Assembly: GCA_036378535.1 (NCBI GenBank)
Contig: DASUWH010000066.1
Span: 1 to 64,000 of the forward strand
DNA from: Gp1-AA122 sp036378535
GTDB taxonomy: Bacteria > Acidobacteriota > Terriglobia > Terriglobales > Acidobacteriaceae
Length of the DNA stretch: 64,000 nucleotides
Direction of reading: 5' to 3'
The first letter of the stretch is position 1. Each line of letters starts with the position of its first letter. The notes under the pieces were generated by a model that saw nothing but the letters and a program-made list of their open reading frames with translations, was not told the origin of the DNA and did not search any database. A program made the translations under genes and the position numbers. This document shows positions 42,505 through 51,219 of this stretch, in pieces.

Positions 42505-43520
42505 GCGGCACCTCCGGCTTTCAGAATTGCGCGTTTGAGGGAAACTTTGGCGAGTTGGACTTTGTAAGCATTCTGGCTTAGCGGAGTTGCGTTTTTCAGC
42601 GCCGCTTCCGCAGCTGCCTTCGCAGTCTCTTCATTCACTGCTTTGCCGACCAGCGCCTGCTCGGCTTCGGGCGATGGCCAGGGCACAGGAGCAACGTAGC
42701 CCATCACCACCCGCGCCGAACTTACCTTATCGCCATCCATCTTGAGGGCGACAGCGCTGACGGCCAGCGGCCAGTCGAATGCAGCTTTCTGGCGAATCTC
42801 GTAGTGCGCGGCTTTCACGCCTTGCGAGGACGGGAGCGTTACCGAAGTGACAATCTCGTTAGGACGCAGGTCATGCTCGCGCTCGTCATTACTCTTTGGG
42901 ATCAGGTAAAACTTCTCGAGGGGCAACTCCCGTTTACCCTTCGGACCGACAATCTGAATTTTGGCGCCGTACGCGATGAGGATCGGGACGATGGTGGACG
43001 GGCTGACGAATTTCGCTCGACCGTCATTGCCGAGGATGGCATGGAAGCGATTTTCTCCGGCGACGACCAGGTCTTTTCCGCTCTCATCCTGCGGCAGCAG
43101 GCCAAAGCCGTTGCGGAAATACCAGCAGCGCGGTCGCTGGCAGAGGTTTCCGCCCAAGGTAGCTATGCTGCGGATCTGCGGACTCGCGGCCTCACCCACA
43201 GCCTCGGCGAGGGCGGGATAGTCCTGCATGAAGGCGCTCTGAAGCTTGGGTGATTCGGCCAGATCGCCGAGCGTGACGAGCGCCCCGATGGTGACCCCAT
43301 TCGCTGCCGTGCTGCCTTGCGAACGGGCCATCAAACTGTTGTGCAAACCTTCAATGCTCTTGATATTGACCAGCCGCTTGGGACGAGCCACATCATCTTT
43401 CATCAAGGCCAGCAAGTCAGTGCCGCCGGCGAGGACTTCGGTCTGCCCCCACGATGTGCCTAGCAGGCTGAACGCCTGGGCTTGAGTTTTGGGACTGACG
43501 TATTCAAAAGGTCTCATCAT
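42501..43520 (-). CDS. Mo-hydroxylase FAD/4Fe-4S subunit (YagS/PaoB-like)
   Basis: A 339-residue subunit of a xanthine-dehydrogenase-family enzyme. FAD-binding motifs are LAGGTDLLALMKD and IRSIATLGGNL. GGNLCQRPRCWYFR continues into the extra Cys region seen in PaoB/YagS-type aldehyde oxidoreductases, which bind a 4Fe-4S cluster. Transfers electrons from the 2Fe-2S subunit to an acceptor. Start overlaps the Mo subunit stop by four bases. The small Cys-rich gene overlaps its end. Confidence 0.9.
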   Translation of the reverse strand: MMRPFEYVSPKTQAQAFSLLGTSWGQTEVLAGGTDLLALMKDDVARPKRLVNIKSIEGLHNSLMARSQGSTAANGVTIGALVTLGDLAESPKLQSAFMQDYPALAEAVGEAASPQIRSIATLGGNLCQRPRCWYFRNGFGLLPQDESGKDLVVAGENRFHAILGNDGRAKFVSPSTIVPILIAYGAKIQIVGPKGKRELPLEKFYLIPKSNDEREHDLRPNEIVTSVTLPSSQGVKAAHYEIRQKAAFDWPLAVSAVALKMDGDKVSSARVVMGYVAPVPWPSPEAEQALVGKAVNEETAKAAAEAALKNATPLSQNAYKVQLAKVSLKRAILKAGGAA

Positions 43521-45880
43521 GCACCTGCCTTCTGCGAGATCGCGTTGAGCACGCGGTCGGGAGTGAGCGGGAGGAAAGGAACGCGAACGCCGAGAGCATT
43601 GGCGACGGCATTGGAAATTGCCGCGCCCGGCGAGATCACGGGCGGCTCGCCAAGTCCGATCACGCCGCGCTCGTCATAGCCTTTGCCGGTCATCATGTGG
43701 ACGACCAGTTCGGGGATGTCGTTTAATCCCGCAAGGCGGTAGAACTCCATATCGGGATTGAGCATGATCCCGGTCGTCGGGTCCATGATCTTCTCTTCGA
43801 AGAGAGCGTAGCTGATGCCCATAATCAATGCGCCAAGGCACTGGCTCTCAGCGGTCTTGACGTTGATCACCAGTCCGCAGTCCTGGACGGCCACCATCTT
43901 CTTCACTTGCACGATGCCGGTCTCAGGATCGACCTCCACTTCCGCCATCTGCACCCCAGCCACTCCGCTATTGGTGAGGTCGGGCGGCTTGTTGCGGTCG
44001 GGATTCTTGCCGCGGATGGTGATCGGCATGGCGCCGATCTTCGCGCAGGCTTGCTTCCAGGTCAGCGATTTGCTGGTGTCGCTCTTGACTCGAACAGAAC
44101 CGTTGACGGATTCGAGATCGTCCGGCTGAGCGTTCAGCGGCGGAGCGACTTTGGCAAAAAGAGCATCGCGCGCGTCCACGGCAGCGCGACGGGTTGAGGA
44201 ACTGACGCCGCCGATCGTGGTCGAACCACCGGAGCCGCCTGAAGGCGGGTAAAGCGTGTCGCCAATCTGCAAATTGATGGCGCTCATGGGAATGCCGAGT
44301 GCGTCGGCGGCCACAACCAGAATCGCAGTGCGCGTACCCGTGCCCAGATCCTGCGTGCCCATCTTCAGTTCGACGGAACCGTCGGGGTGAATGGTCAGAT
44401 CGCAATCGCTGTTGTGGCCGCGTCCGCCCCACGTGTGCATGGAAAGGCCAACACCGCGAGCAGGGCCTGTGGGAATAGTTGCCGGTCGCGGATGCCACTT
44501 CTGCTTCCAGCCCATCAGTTCGGCAGCAATGCCGAACTCCTCAGCGTAGTTTTGAGCGCGCGCGCCGGTTATATTCAGGTTCTTTTGGAAGAGTTCGAGC
44601 GGATCCATGTTGAGCTTGGCGGCGAGATCCTCCATCGCACACATGGTGAGCACGGCAGCCTGAGGATGGTTCGGCGCGCGCCACGCACGCGCTGGACCGA
44701 TGTTGTTGCGAATGGCGGTGTGTTCTTTACGCTGGTTAGGGACATTGAAAACGTATGGGATCGGCGGCATGCCGCCGCCACCGGGACCGCCAGTCCCCCA
44801 GGATTCGGACTGCCAGCCGGTTACCGTCCCGTCTTTTTTAGCGGCGATTTTGACGCGAGCGTATGCCGACGGACGCGCCCCTGCAACTTTCAGCTCCGAA
44901 TCGCGCTCCAGCATCATGCGCACCGGTTTTCCACCGGCTTTCTTGGACAACTCGGCCGTGACGATGCCCCACCGGTCGGGAGAGAACTTGCTCCCGAAAC
45001 CGCCACCGATATGGTCCTGATGAACGCGGATGTTGCTGGCGGAAATCTTCAGCGGCTCGGCCATCTGCGCGGGAATGCCGGACACGTTCTGCGTCGACAT
45101 GTGAACGAAAAGCTTGTCAGGAGCGGTCCACTCCGATGTCGAGCCGTGAGTTTCAAGGCAACAGTGCGTAATGACGGGAATGCCGTAGAGTCCCTCGGAG
45201 GTGACTTCCGCCTCGGAGAAGGCTTTTTCAGGATCGCCCTGGGTGACAGCCGCGGCTTTCTGGTAGTTCGACTTGGGACGAGCAGCGGCGCCCTCATGCA
45301 CTTGCGCGTTGCGCACGGCGTCAATGATCGAATCCGGAGCGCCTTCGTCTTTGGCCTCCTTCAGTATGTCCTCACTCGGCTTAAAGCTGATTCCATACTG
45401 CTGGATCTGCTTGATCATCTCGCGCTCGGGAACCTGGTTGTCGAACATGTCCCCAAGATCGTCAAGGCTGAGTGGCCCTTGCTCTTCGGCAGCGCCTTTG
45501 CGCGGCTCGGCATCGCTGACTAGAAATGGCAATTTCTCGTATTTCACGACGATGGCGCGGGCGGCATCTTCGGCGGTGCTCTCGTCGACAGCGGCGATTC
45601 CTACTACCTCATCCCCAGCCCAGTGGATCTGGGCCCCGGGTCCCTGCACGATGTGCACAGCTTTAACGCCCGGCATCTTCTCGGCGGCGCTGGTATCAAC
45701 CGAGACCACCTTGCAGTGGGCATACGGAGAGCGCAGCATCTTGCCGTAGAGCATGCCGGGACGTTTAACGTCGTAGGTGTACTTGGCTCGCCCGGAAACC
45801 TTGTCAGGGGAATCGACGCGCGTGGTGCGCTTGCCGATCAGGGTGCGGTGATCCGCATCGGGCCATTTGTAGTCAGGCAT
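43517..45880 (-). CDS. Mo-hydroxylase molybdopterin-binding subunit with a novel insert
   Basis: A 787-residue catalytic subunit of the xanthine dehydrogenase/aldehyde oxidase family. GGGFGSKF, GRGHNSDCDL, MGTQDLGTGTRTA and the GLGEPPVISPGAA segment with the catalytic Glu are visible. Residues about 135-205 are an insert not normal for the family, containing ISFKPSEDILKEAKDEGAPD then SIIDAVRNA, a small helical module. After it, the normal fold resumes (GDPEKAFSEAEVTSEG). The substrate is probably an aldehyde or aromatic heterocycle. Operon with the 2Fe-2S and FAD subunits. Confidence 0.9.
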   Translation of the reverse strand: MPDYKWPDADHRTLIGKRTTRVDSPDKVSGRAKYTYDVKRPGMLYGKMLRSPYAHCKVVSVDTSAAEKMPGVKAVHIVQGPGAQIHWAGDEVVGIAAVDESTAEDAARAIVVKYEKLPFLVSDAEPRKGAAEEQGPLSLDDLGDMFDNQVPEREMIKQIQQYGISFKPSEDILKEAKDEGAPDSIIDAVRNAQVHEGAAARPKSNYQKAAAVTQGDPEKAFSEAEVTSEGLYGIPVITHCCLETHGSTSEWTAPDKLFVHMSTQNVSGIPAQMAEPLKISASNIRVHQDHIGGGFGSKFSPDRWGIVTAELSKKAGGKPVRMMLERDSELKVAGARPSAYARVKIAAKKDGTVTGWQSESWGTGGPGGGGMPPIPYVFNVPNQRKEHTAIRNNIGPARAWRAPNHPQAAVLTMCAMEDLAAKLNMDPLELFQKNLNITGARAQNYAEEFGIAAELMGWKQKWHPRPATIPTGPARGVGLSMHTWGGRGHNSDCDLTIHPDGSVELKMGTQDLGTGTRTAILVVAADALGIPMSAINLQIGDTLYPPSGGSGGSTTIGGVSSSTRRAAVDARDALFAKVAPPLNAQPDDLESVNGSVRVKSDTSKSLTWKQACAKIGAMPITIRGKNPDRNKPPDLTNSGVAGVQMAEVEVDPETGIVQVKKMVAVQDCGLVINVKTAESQCLGALIMGISYALFEEKIMDPTTGIMLNPDMEFYRLAGLNDIPELVVHMMTGKGYDERGVIGLGEPPVISPGAAISNAVANALGVRVPFLPLTPDRVLNAISQKAGA

Positions 45881-45883
45881 GAC

Positions 45884-46504
45884 CTAGGCTCCTTTCCTTG
45901 CAGATTGCGCGATCACTTCGCGGATGCCGGCATAAGTTCCGCAACGACAGAAATTGCCGCTGAGGCCTCGACGGATCTCTTCCGCCGTTGGATCTGGATG
46001 CTTGTCGAGGAATGATTTGCAGGCGACCACGAATCCCGGAGTGCAGAAACCGCACTGGGAGGCGTCGCGATCGACGAAGGCCTGCTGGATGGGATGAAGC
46101 TTGCCATTCTGCATCAGCGCCTCAACCGTCGTGATCTGCTTTCCCTGCGCTTCGATGGCCAGCACCGAGCAGGCATAAACGGGCTTGTTGTCCATGAGAA
46201 CGGTGCAGGCGCCGCACTCGCCCTTATCGCAGACGCGCTTGGCGCCGGTAATATCAAGATCGTCGCGCAGGGCGTCGAGTAGCGTGACTCGCGGCTCCAG
46301 TTGCAGATTGTATTTCTTCCCGTTCACTGTGAGGGCTATGGGCGCCTTCCCCGGGCCGTAGACGGGGACCTCCTCGCCCGCGGCCAAGACGGTTTGCGGC
46401 CCGGCTACGAGAGGCACGGCGGCGCTGATCGTGGAAATCTTCAGGAAGTCGCGGCGGGAGACTCCTGCATGGTCTTCTATCTTCTTGGGATCGTCGTCGG
46501 GCAT
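45884..46504 (-). CDS. Mo-hydroxylase 2Fe-2S subunit with Tat signal
   Basis: A 206-residue subunit. The N-terminal SRRDFLK (16-22) with a hydrophobic stretch ending LAAGEE is a twin-arginine signal, so the complex is exported folded to the periplasm. Cluster I uses Cys92, Cys97, Cys100 and Cys112 (CDKGECGAC...C). Cluster II uses Cys151, Cys154, Cys186 and Cys188 (CGFC...CRC). First of the three enzyme subunits, four bases before the Mo subunit. A cytochrome c gene upstream on the same strand could be its electron acceptor. Confidence 0.93.
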   Translation of the reverse strand: MPDDDPKKIEDHAGVSRRDFLKISTISAAVPLVAGPQTVLAAGEEVPVYGPGKAPIALTVNGKKYNLQLEPRVTLLDALRDDLDITGAKRVCDKGECGACTVLMDNKPVYACSVLAIEAQGKQITTVEALMQNGKLHPIQQAFVDRDASQCGFCTPGFVVACKSFLDKHPDPTAEEIRRGLSGNFCRCGTYAGIREVIAQSARKGA

Positions 46505-46685
46505 CTTCCCTCCGAGTTGGGGTACTCGCCGGCTACACCGGGCTATGCCTGGGGTCAGGCGGGATGGCTGCTCAATTACGATGACATGTGGCCTGACGGA
46601 TCCGGAGGTCCGTCGAGCAGGAAAGTATACATCTCGGAAGGGATCGAGTAGAAAACAGGATTAACTGTGCCCTACAAGAATGCCA

Positions 46686-46749
46686 GGCCACGGATCTTCA
46701 CGGAGCAGGCACGGAATCCGATCCGTGTGTCTCCGTGAGATCCATGGCC
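46686..46749. repeat. Long intergenic hairpin
   Basis: Between the cytochrome c and 2Fe-2S genes, GGCCACGGATCTTCACGGAG pairs with CTCCGTGAGATCCATGGCC in an 18-bp stem with one mismatch and one bulge. The apex is a second stem CACGGA/TCCGTG. It is much larger than needed for termination, and is repeat-like. Confidence 0.6.
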
Positions 46750-46781
46750 GTGCTAGCGGCCTCCTGAAGACCTGAGGGTTT

Positions 46782-47102
46782 TTACTTTTTCAAGCTACGA
46801 ATGTACTTCGCAGTATCCTGGATCTGGTCGGGGGTGAGCTTGCCCTCGTAGCCCGGCATCGGCTTCTGCCCCTTACTGATGATGCCGGCCAGGTCCGCAT
46901 CCGATTTAGACTGGACCTCGGCAGAGCCCAAATCTTTCAAATGCAGGCTCTTGCCCATGCCGGTGTCGCCGGCGCCGGTAGCGCCATGACAAGCAGCACA
47001 TTTGGACTTGAAAACGTCAGCGCCATCGGCGGCAAAAACAGAAATGCTAAGAACTAAAGCAAAGGCTAAAAACAAACACGTAACCCGGACAAAGTTCTTC
47101 AT
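46782..47102 (-). CDS. Exported c-type cytochrome
   Basis: A 106-residue class I cytochrome c. The signal peptide is MKNFVRVTCLFLAFALVLSI. The haem motif CAACH is at residues 35-39, and the downstream sequence KPMPGYEGKLTPDQIQ carries the probable Met ligand. Acts as a soluble periplasmic electron carrier. It precedes the Mo-hydroxylase genes on the same strand, so it likely accepts electrons from that enzyme. A long hairpin lies between them. Confidence 0.93.
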   Translation of the reverse strand: MKNFVRVTCLFLAFALVLSISVFAADGADVFKSKCAACHGATGAGDTGMGKSLHLKDLGSAEVQSKSDADLAGIISKGQKPMPGYEGKLTPDQIQDTAKYIRSLKK

Positions 47103-47418
47103 CGGTTCCTCTCGTATTTAGGTAAGTGAGGGAAAAGACTACCCTCGTCTATAGGACACGCATTTAAGCAACCACGCGGCCTCTTCATTCATACTTCGTG
47201 AGAACAAGAAAATACAGAGGGTTAGCGGAAACACTCCTCCATGCACGGGGTTAAAAAACCCGTGCGGCGGGTGATATCCCGCAACTGCAGGTTTTCCACC
47301 CGCCCTTGCCAGGCGCAATTGTGGTAAACCCCTGAAAACATTGTTTTGATCCGACCGCCGTAAGATGCCTCGATGGCCGTTCATCTGCTTTCTGTAATTT
47401 GGGAAACCGGGGGCACGT
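47103..47418. other. Divergent intergenic region (cytochrome c / hemA-like)
   Basis: No gene is supported. A hairpin GCACGGGGTT-aaaa-AACCCGTGC lies at 47243-47265. It may hold promoters for the two divergent genes, but I see no clear -35/-10 pairs. Confidence 0.35.
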
Positions 47419-48759
47419 GTGTTGGAACCGACCTTGATGGTCATCGGTATAAATTTTCGTACAGCCCCGGCGGCGGTGCGGGAACGTTTCTGGATCAGCG
47501 AATCCCGACAAAAGCAAACGCTGACCTATCTCGCAGAAGCAGAGGGAATCGAGGAAGCAGTCGTTCTCGTGAGCTGCGAGCGAACCGAATTCCTGATTTG
47601 GGCCAACGACGCCGCGCTCGCCGCGAATTCGGTTCTTCGTCTCCTCTCTTCCGAATACAGCCTCCAGTTGTGCCAATGGGAGCACTTTTACCGGTTGCTG
47701 AATGAAGACGCCCTGGCCCATCTCTTTCGCGTAGCGTCAGGTCTCGACTCGGTGATCAGCGGCGATGCGCGGGGCAGCGCCATCTCACTCAAAGAAGCGT
47801 GGCTGAGATCGCAAAAAGACTGCTGCAGCGCTAAGTGCCTGGACAGAGTTCTGCACAAGAGCTTGGAAGTTTCCGAGAGAATTCCCAACCAGCCAAGCGG
47901 TTTATCGGTTGCCTCGATTGCGGTTGACACTGCAAAGCAAAAATTTGGTTCACTCGAGCACCGTACCGTCGTTGTGATCGGGGCAGGAGCCTTGGGCGAA
48001 CTGACTGCGTCTTGTGTCGCCAACCAGGGAGACTTATCTTTAAGAATCCTGAACCGCACCTTCGAAAGAGCGCTCCAGCTCTCCGAAAAAATTGGCGGGA
48101 CTGCCGTTCCCTTCGAGGATCTTGTGCACCAGCTAACCAGCGCAGATGTGGTGATCAGCTGTGCGGCAGCAAACGAGCCCATACTGCGCGAGGATCTTAT
48201 CTCGCACGTGGCTCGCGAGCGCAAGGGCCGGAATTTGTGCGTTATCGATCTTGGTATGCCGCGGAATGTGGATCCCACAACGCGCCAAATTCCCGACGTT
48301 TTCCTGTATACCCTTGACGATATCCAGAAAGCAGTCGCGCACCCGCCGCGCACCCGTGAACCTGCGCTACTGGCTGCGGAATATGTCGTTGACGCTGAGG
48401 CCCGTAATTTCTTTCACAACCTGGCAGGAGAGCACATTGTCCCCATGACTTTGGCCCTGCGCGAACGTCTGGACCAGCTCTGCCGGGTAGAACTGCAGTT
48501 GCTGCGCAAAGAGCGTGGTCCGTTCCCCAAAGATCAGGACCAAACCCTCACTGCATTCGCATCCCGCATTACGCACAGGCTGGCGGCATCCTTAGTACAC
48601 GAGCTGAAAGAAGTTCCGGAGAAAGTAGAACAGGAACACATGACTGACGCCGTGCAGCGTCTCTTCCACCTTGAACCTGAGAAGGAACTCATCGAGAGCA
48701 AAAAAAATCCCGGTGAGACGTTGGTCGGCAATTCACCCCAGGGGCACCGCTCGTATTAG
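47419..48759 (+). CDS. hemA: Glutamyl-tRNA reductase (divergent)
   Basis: A 446-residue protein of the GluTR family, the first step of haem synthesis by the C5 pathway (Glu-tRNA to glutamate-1-semialdehyde). The catalytic Cys is at 53 (SCERTEF), followed by the NAD(P) motif VVVIGAGALGE and a C-terminal dimerisation domain. GLDSVISGDARGSAI is quite different from the usual GLDSMVLGEPQILGQ, so key residues for tRNA or substrate contact differ. The start is GTG 47419; an ATG six codons later is possible. No hemB, hemC or hemL is near. It may be a paralogue. Confidence 0.8.
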   Translation: MLEPTLMVIGINFRTAPAAVRERFWISESRQKQTLTYLAEAEGIEEAVVLVSCERTEFLIWANDAALAANSVLRLLSSEYSLQLCQWEHFYRLLNEDALAHLFRVASGLDSVISGDARGSAISLKEAWLRSQKDCCSAKCLDRVLHKSLEVSERIPNQPSGLSVASIAVDTAKQKFGSLEHRTVVVIGAGALGELTASCVANQGDLSLRILNRTFERALQLSEKIGGTAVPFEDLVHQLTSADVVISCAAANEPILREDLISHVARERKGRNLCVIDLGMPRNVDPTTRQIPDVFLYTLDDIQKAVAHPPRTREPALLAAEYVVDAEARNFFHNLAGEHIVPMTLALRERLDQLCRVELQLLRKERGPFPKDQDQTLTAFASRITHRLAASLVHELKEVPEKVEQEHMTDAVQRLFHLEPEKELIESKKNPGETLVGNSPQGHRSY

Positions 48760-48801
48760 CCTGGAATCCGGCACTCATTCATAAGACTGACAACCGCCAC
48801 C

Positions 48802-48833
48802 AGAGAGGCCCGCATTCGGGCCTCTCTGCTTTT
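48802..48833 (+). terminator. Rho-independent terminator of the hemA-like gene
   Basis: A perfect 11-bp stem AGAGAGGCCCG / CGGGCCTCTCT with a 4-base loop, followed by GCTTTT, 42 bases after the stop. Confidence 0.85.
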
Positions 48834-48974
48834 GCCTAGATGCGAGAGGGCAGGCGATCTCGAAAAACCACCTAGAGAGCGCGCCAGGCGGATTCCTTCG
48901 CATCCAAGCCGTTTGGAATTATTCGTGACTAGCCGAACCAAACTACCGTGCTCCGAAGAAGGAGAGCCAGAACA

Positions 48975-49883
48975 ATGGTATTGAATCGGACTCTGTCGTT
49001 TACAGTACTTTTATTCGTTCTGTGCGGCGCCTTGGCATGTACGCTCGGATGCGGAGGAGCGGCACAGATCGGCACCTCGTCACCCGCAACTCAGAACGTG
49101 CAATTCGGACACGTGTTCCTGCTGGTGGAAGAGAACCACAGTTATGCAGAGGTCATTGGCAATGCCAGCATGCCCTACCTGAACAGCCTTGCCTCGAATT
49201 ACGGTTTGGCGACCCAGTACTATGCCAACCTTCACCCCTCGATCTCTGATTACTTCATGCTGACGACAGGACAACCGATCACGCTGGACGATACCTATAC
49301 AGGAGTCGTCACCAGCGACAATCTGGTTCGCGAACTGAATTCGGCAGGCAAAAGCTGGAAAGCTTATGCGGAATCGCTGCCCCAGAGCGGCTACACCGGT
49401 GGCGATGTATTTCCCTACATGAAGCATCACAATCCATTCGTATATTTCTCCGATGTGCTGCAACAACCGAGTCAACTCAGCAAGGTTGTGCCATTTACGC
49501 AATTCGCCACCGACCTGAGCAGCGGTCAGCTGCCGAATTTTTCTTACATCGTGCCCGACATCCTGAACGATGCGCACACCGGCAGCCTGAATCAGGCAGA
49601 CAGCTGGCTGCAGCAGAACATCGCTCCCTTGATCAACAGCGCAGCCTTCCAGCAGGATGGACTTCTGATCATCACCTTTGACGAGGGTGATCTGACGGAT
49701 GTCTCCTATGGCGGAGGGCACGTAGCGACGGTCCTGATCAGCGGCAAGTCGAAAAAGAAATTTCAATCTACCAGCTTGTATCAGCATCAGAGTACACTGC
49801 GATTGATCCTGCAGGCGCTTGGGGGCAGCACTTTCCCCGGAGCAGCGGAATTCGCGCCAGCAATGAATGAGTTTTTTCAGTGA
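48975..49883 (+). CDS. Phosphoesterase/acid phosphatase lipoprotein
   Basis: A 302-residue protein from the ATG at 48975, behind AAGGAGAG. The signal ends in a lipobox-like LGC (ALACTLGCGG), so it is probably anchored in the envelope. VFLLVEENHSYAEV, SISDYFMLTTGQ and LIITFDEGD followed by YGGGHVATVLIS are motifs of the phosphoesterase family that includes phospholipase C and AcpA-type acid phosphatases. Nucleophile and metal residues lie in these motifs. The natural substrate is uncertain. A separate gene, DUF4126, follows. Confidence 0.85.
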   Translation: MVLNRTLSFTVLLFVLCGALACTLGCGGAAQIGTSSPATQNVQFGHVFLLVEENHSYAEVIGNASMPYLNSLASNYGLATQYYANLHPSISDYFMLTTGQPITLDDTYTGVVTSDNLVRELNSAGKSWKAYAESLPQSGYTGGDVFPYMKHHNPFVYFSDVLQQPSQLSKVVPFTQFATDLSSGQLPNFSYIVPDILNDAHTGSLNQADSWLQQNIAPLINSAAFQQDGLLIITFDEGDLTDVSYGGGHVATVLISGKSKKKFQSTSLYQHQSTLRLILQALGGSTFPGAAEFAPAMNEFFQ

Positions 49884-49907
49884 CTTGCTAGGTACTATTC
49901 ACCAGCC

Positions 49908-50387
49908 ATGAGCCCTCGTACGGTGAGAGCCGCTGCATTCGGGATTGGAGTAGCCGCAGGATTACGTTCCCTTCTGGCTCCCGCCGTTCTCGCCTGGACT
50001 GCGCAGAAAAAATTCATCGGCAGAACTTTTCCTTTAGCTACCCTGGTAAGCGGTCCCGCCTCCAAGAAGATGATCAAGTTAGCGGCGGGTGAGTTGCTCG
50101 CCGACAAGCTTCCGTTTACTCCCAGCCGCATCAGCCCCGGCCCTCTGGCGCTGCGCGTAGCTTCGGGGGCGGCCTGTGGAGCGGCTGTGAGCTTGCTGAT
50201 GAAGGACTCGGCAAAAGATGGCGCTCTCTTGGGAGGAGCAGGCGCTCTGGCGGGCTCTTTCGGGGGTTACTACGCACGGAAAAGTTTTAGTCGAAACTAT
50301 CCCGGCCTCGCTGTCGCCCTGGTCGAAGACGCACTGGCCATAGCTCTGGCCGTGGGCATCGCGCGGCAAGTTGCGCGCTCGGTGTAA
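49908..50387 (+). CDS. DUF4126-like membrane protein
   Basis: A 159-residue protein with several hydrophobic segments (AAAFGIGVAAGLRSLLAPAV, ALRVASGAACGAAVSLL, LLGGAGALAGSFGGYYAR, and LAVALVEDALAIALAVGIA). The Gly/Ala-rich helices and the GLRS motif near the start fit DUF4126, membrane proteins of unknown function. It follows the phosphoesterase by 24 bases and may be in the same transcript. Confidence 0.7.
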   Translation: MSPRTVRAAAFGIGVAAGLRSLLAPAVLAWTAQKKFIGRTFPLATLVSGPASKKMIKLAAGELLADKLPFTPSRISPGPLALRVASGAACGAAVSLLMKDSAKDGALLGGAGALAGSFGGYYARKSFSRNYPGLAVALVEDALAIALAVGIARQVARSV

Positions 50388-50453
50388 TTCCTCGAGGCTG
50401 CGGTTTTCTTTTCCACACTTTTCTTTTCTGACGACCTCAGTTATTTTGCGGGC

Positions 50454-50906
50454 ATGGGATTGACCCTCGCATTTTCAAAAATTCACTCCACCGGTTGCTA
50501 TACCAACATGCCCATTCCCAAAGGCACGTTCGTCATTGAATACACCGGACCTCGACTCACCGTGGCGGAGGCCGACGAGCTCTATGCCGAGCAGGAAGAA
50601 ACCTACCTTTTCGGTCTTGAAGACGGCAAGCAGGTGATCGACGGCTATGGCATAGCCGCGTTCATCAACCATTCCTGTGACCCTAATTGCCAGACCACCG
50701 AGGATGAGCATGGGCGGGTATGGATCTTTGCCTTGCGCGACATTGCCGCCGGCGAGGAATTGACTTACGACTACGGTCTCTACGATGGTGATGAGGACGA
50801 TCCCTCCACCTGTGTCTGCGGCGCGAAAACCTGTCGCGGCACTCTCTATTCTGAAGAAGAAATCGAGCGCCGGGCCGAAGAACGCAACGCGCCTGCCGAA
50901 GCCTGA
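50454..50906 (+). CDS. SET-domain protein (lysine methyltransferase-like)
   Basis: A 150-residue stand-alone SET protein. The AdoMet site is FINHSCDPNC (NHSC at 72-75) and the pseudoknot tail EELTYDYG (101-108). A post-SET zinc site is formed by CxCx4C (Cys120, 122, 127) with Cys79. All catalytic features are intact. SET enzymes methylate Lys side chains and are mostly eukaryotic; bacterial copies are known mainly from pathogens, symbionts and some soil bacteria. The substrate here is not evident. It is in a run of short monocistronic genes. Confidence 0.92.
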   Translation: MGLTLAFSKIHSTGCYTNMPIPKGTFVIEYTGPRLTVAEADELYAEQEETYLFGLEDGKQVIDGYGIAAFINHSCDPNCQTTEDEHGRVWIFALRDIAAGEELTYDYGLYDGDEDDPSTCVCGAKTCRGTLYSEEEIERRAEERNAPAEA

Positions 50907-50988
50907 ATAGTCTTCCTATTTGCAGCAGTCGGCTTCCTGCGACCTTCCTCTTCCCCACGCATCTAAAGGCCGAGGTTACAAAGAGATT

Positions 50989-51219
50989 ATGCACATTCAA
51001 CAAGGAAATTTCGGAGCGGATATCGAGCCTGTCTATGACCGGGCAACATACGTTTTAAAACACTATTCTTACGTCCTGATGGATAGCGAGAAAGGTAACG
51101 ATGTGACTTTTCGTGGGACGGCGAAAGACTTGAAAAGCGCGCTGGCTGCGGCCGAAAAGAAAATCGCAGAGCTGATCGAGGAACGACGCGAGAAAACTGC
51201 AGAGAGCCGGGTCGCGTGA
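50989..51219 (+). CDS. Small protein of unknown function
   Basis: A 76-residue protein starting MHIQQGNFGADIEPVYDRAT, after an AAAGAGATT ribosome-binding site. The second half is a strongly charged helix (AKDLKSALAAAEKKIAELIE). No signal peptide, no known motif. Good codon use and start signals make it likely a real cytoplasmic protein, but the role is unknown. Confidence 0.6.
   Translation: MHIQQGNFGADIEPVYDRATYVLKHYSYVLMDSEKGNDVTFRGTAKDLKSALAAAEKKIAELIEERREKTAESRVA

Noticed and set aside
43968..45523. Long frames on both strands within the Mo-hydroxylase genes (for example 44387-45523 plus)
   Set aside because: They are shadows of the conserved coding frame in GC-rich DNA and encode no recognisable protein.
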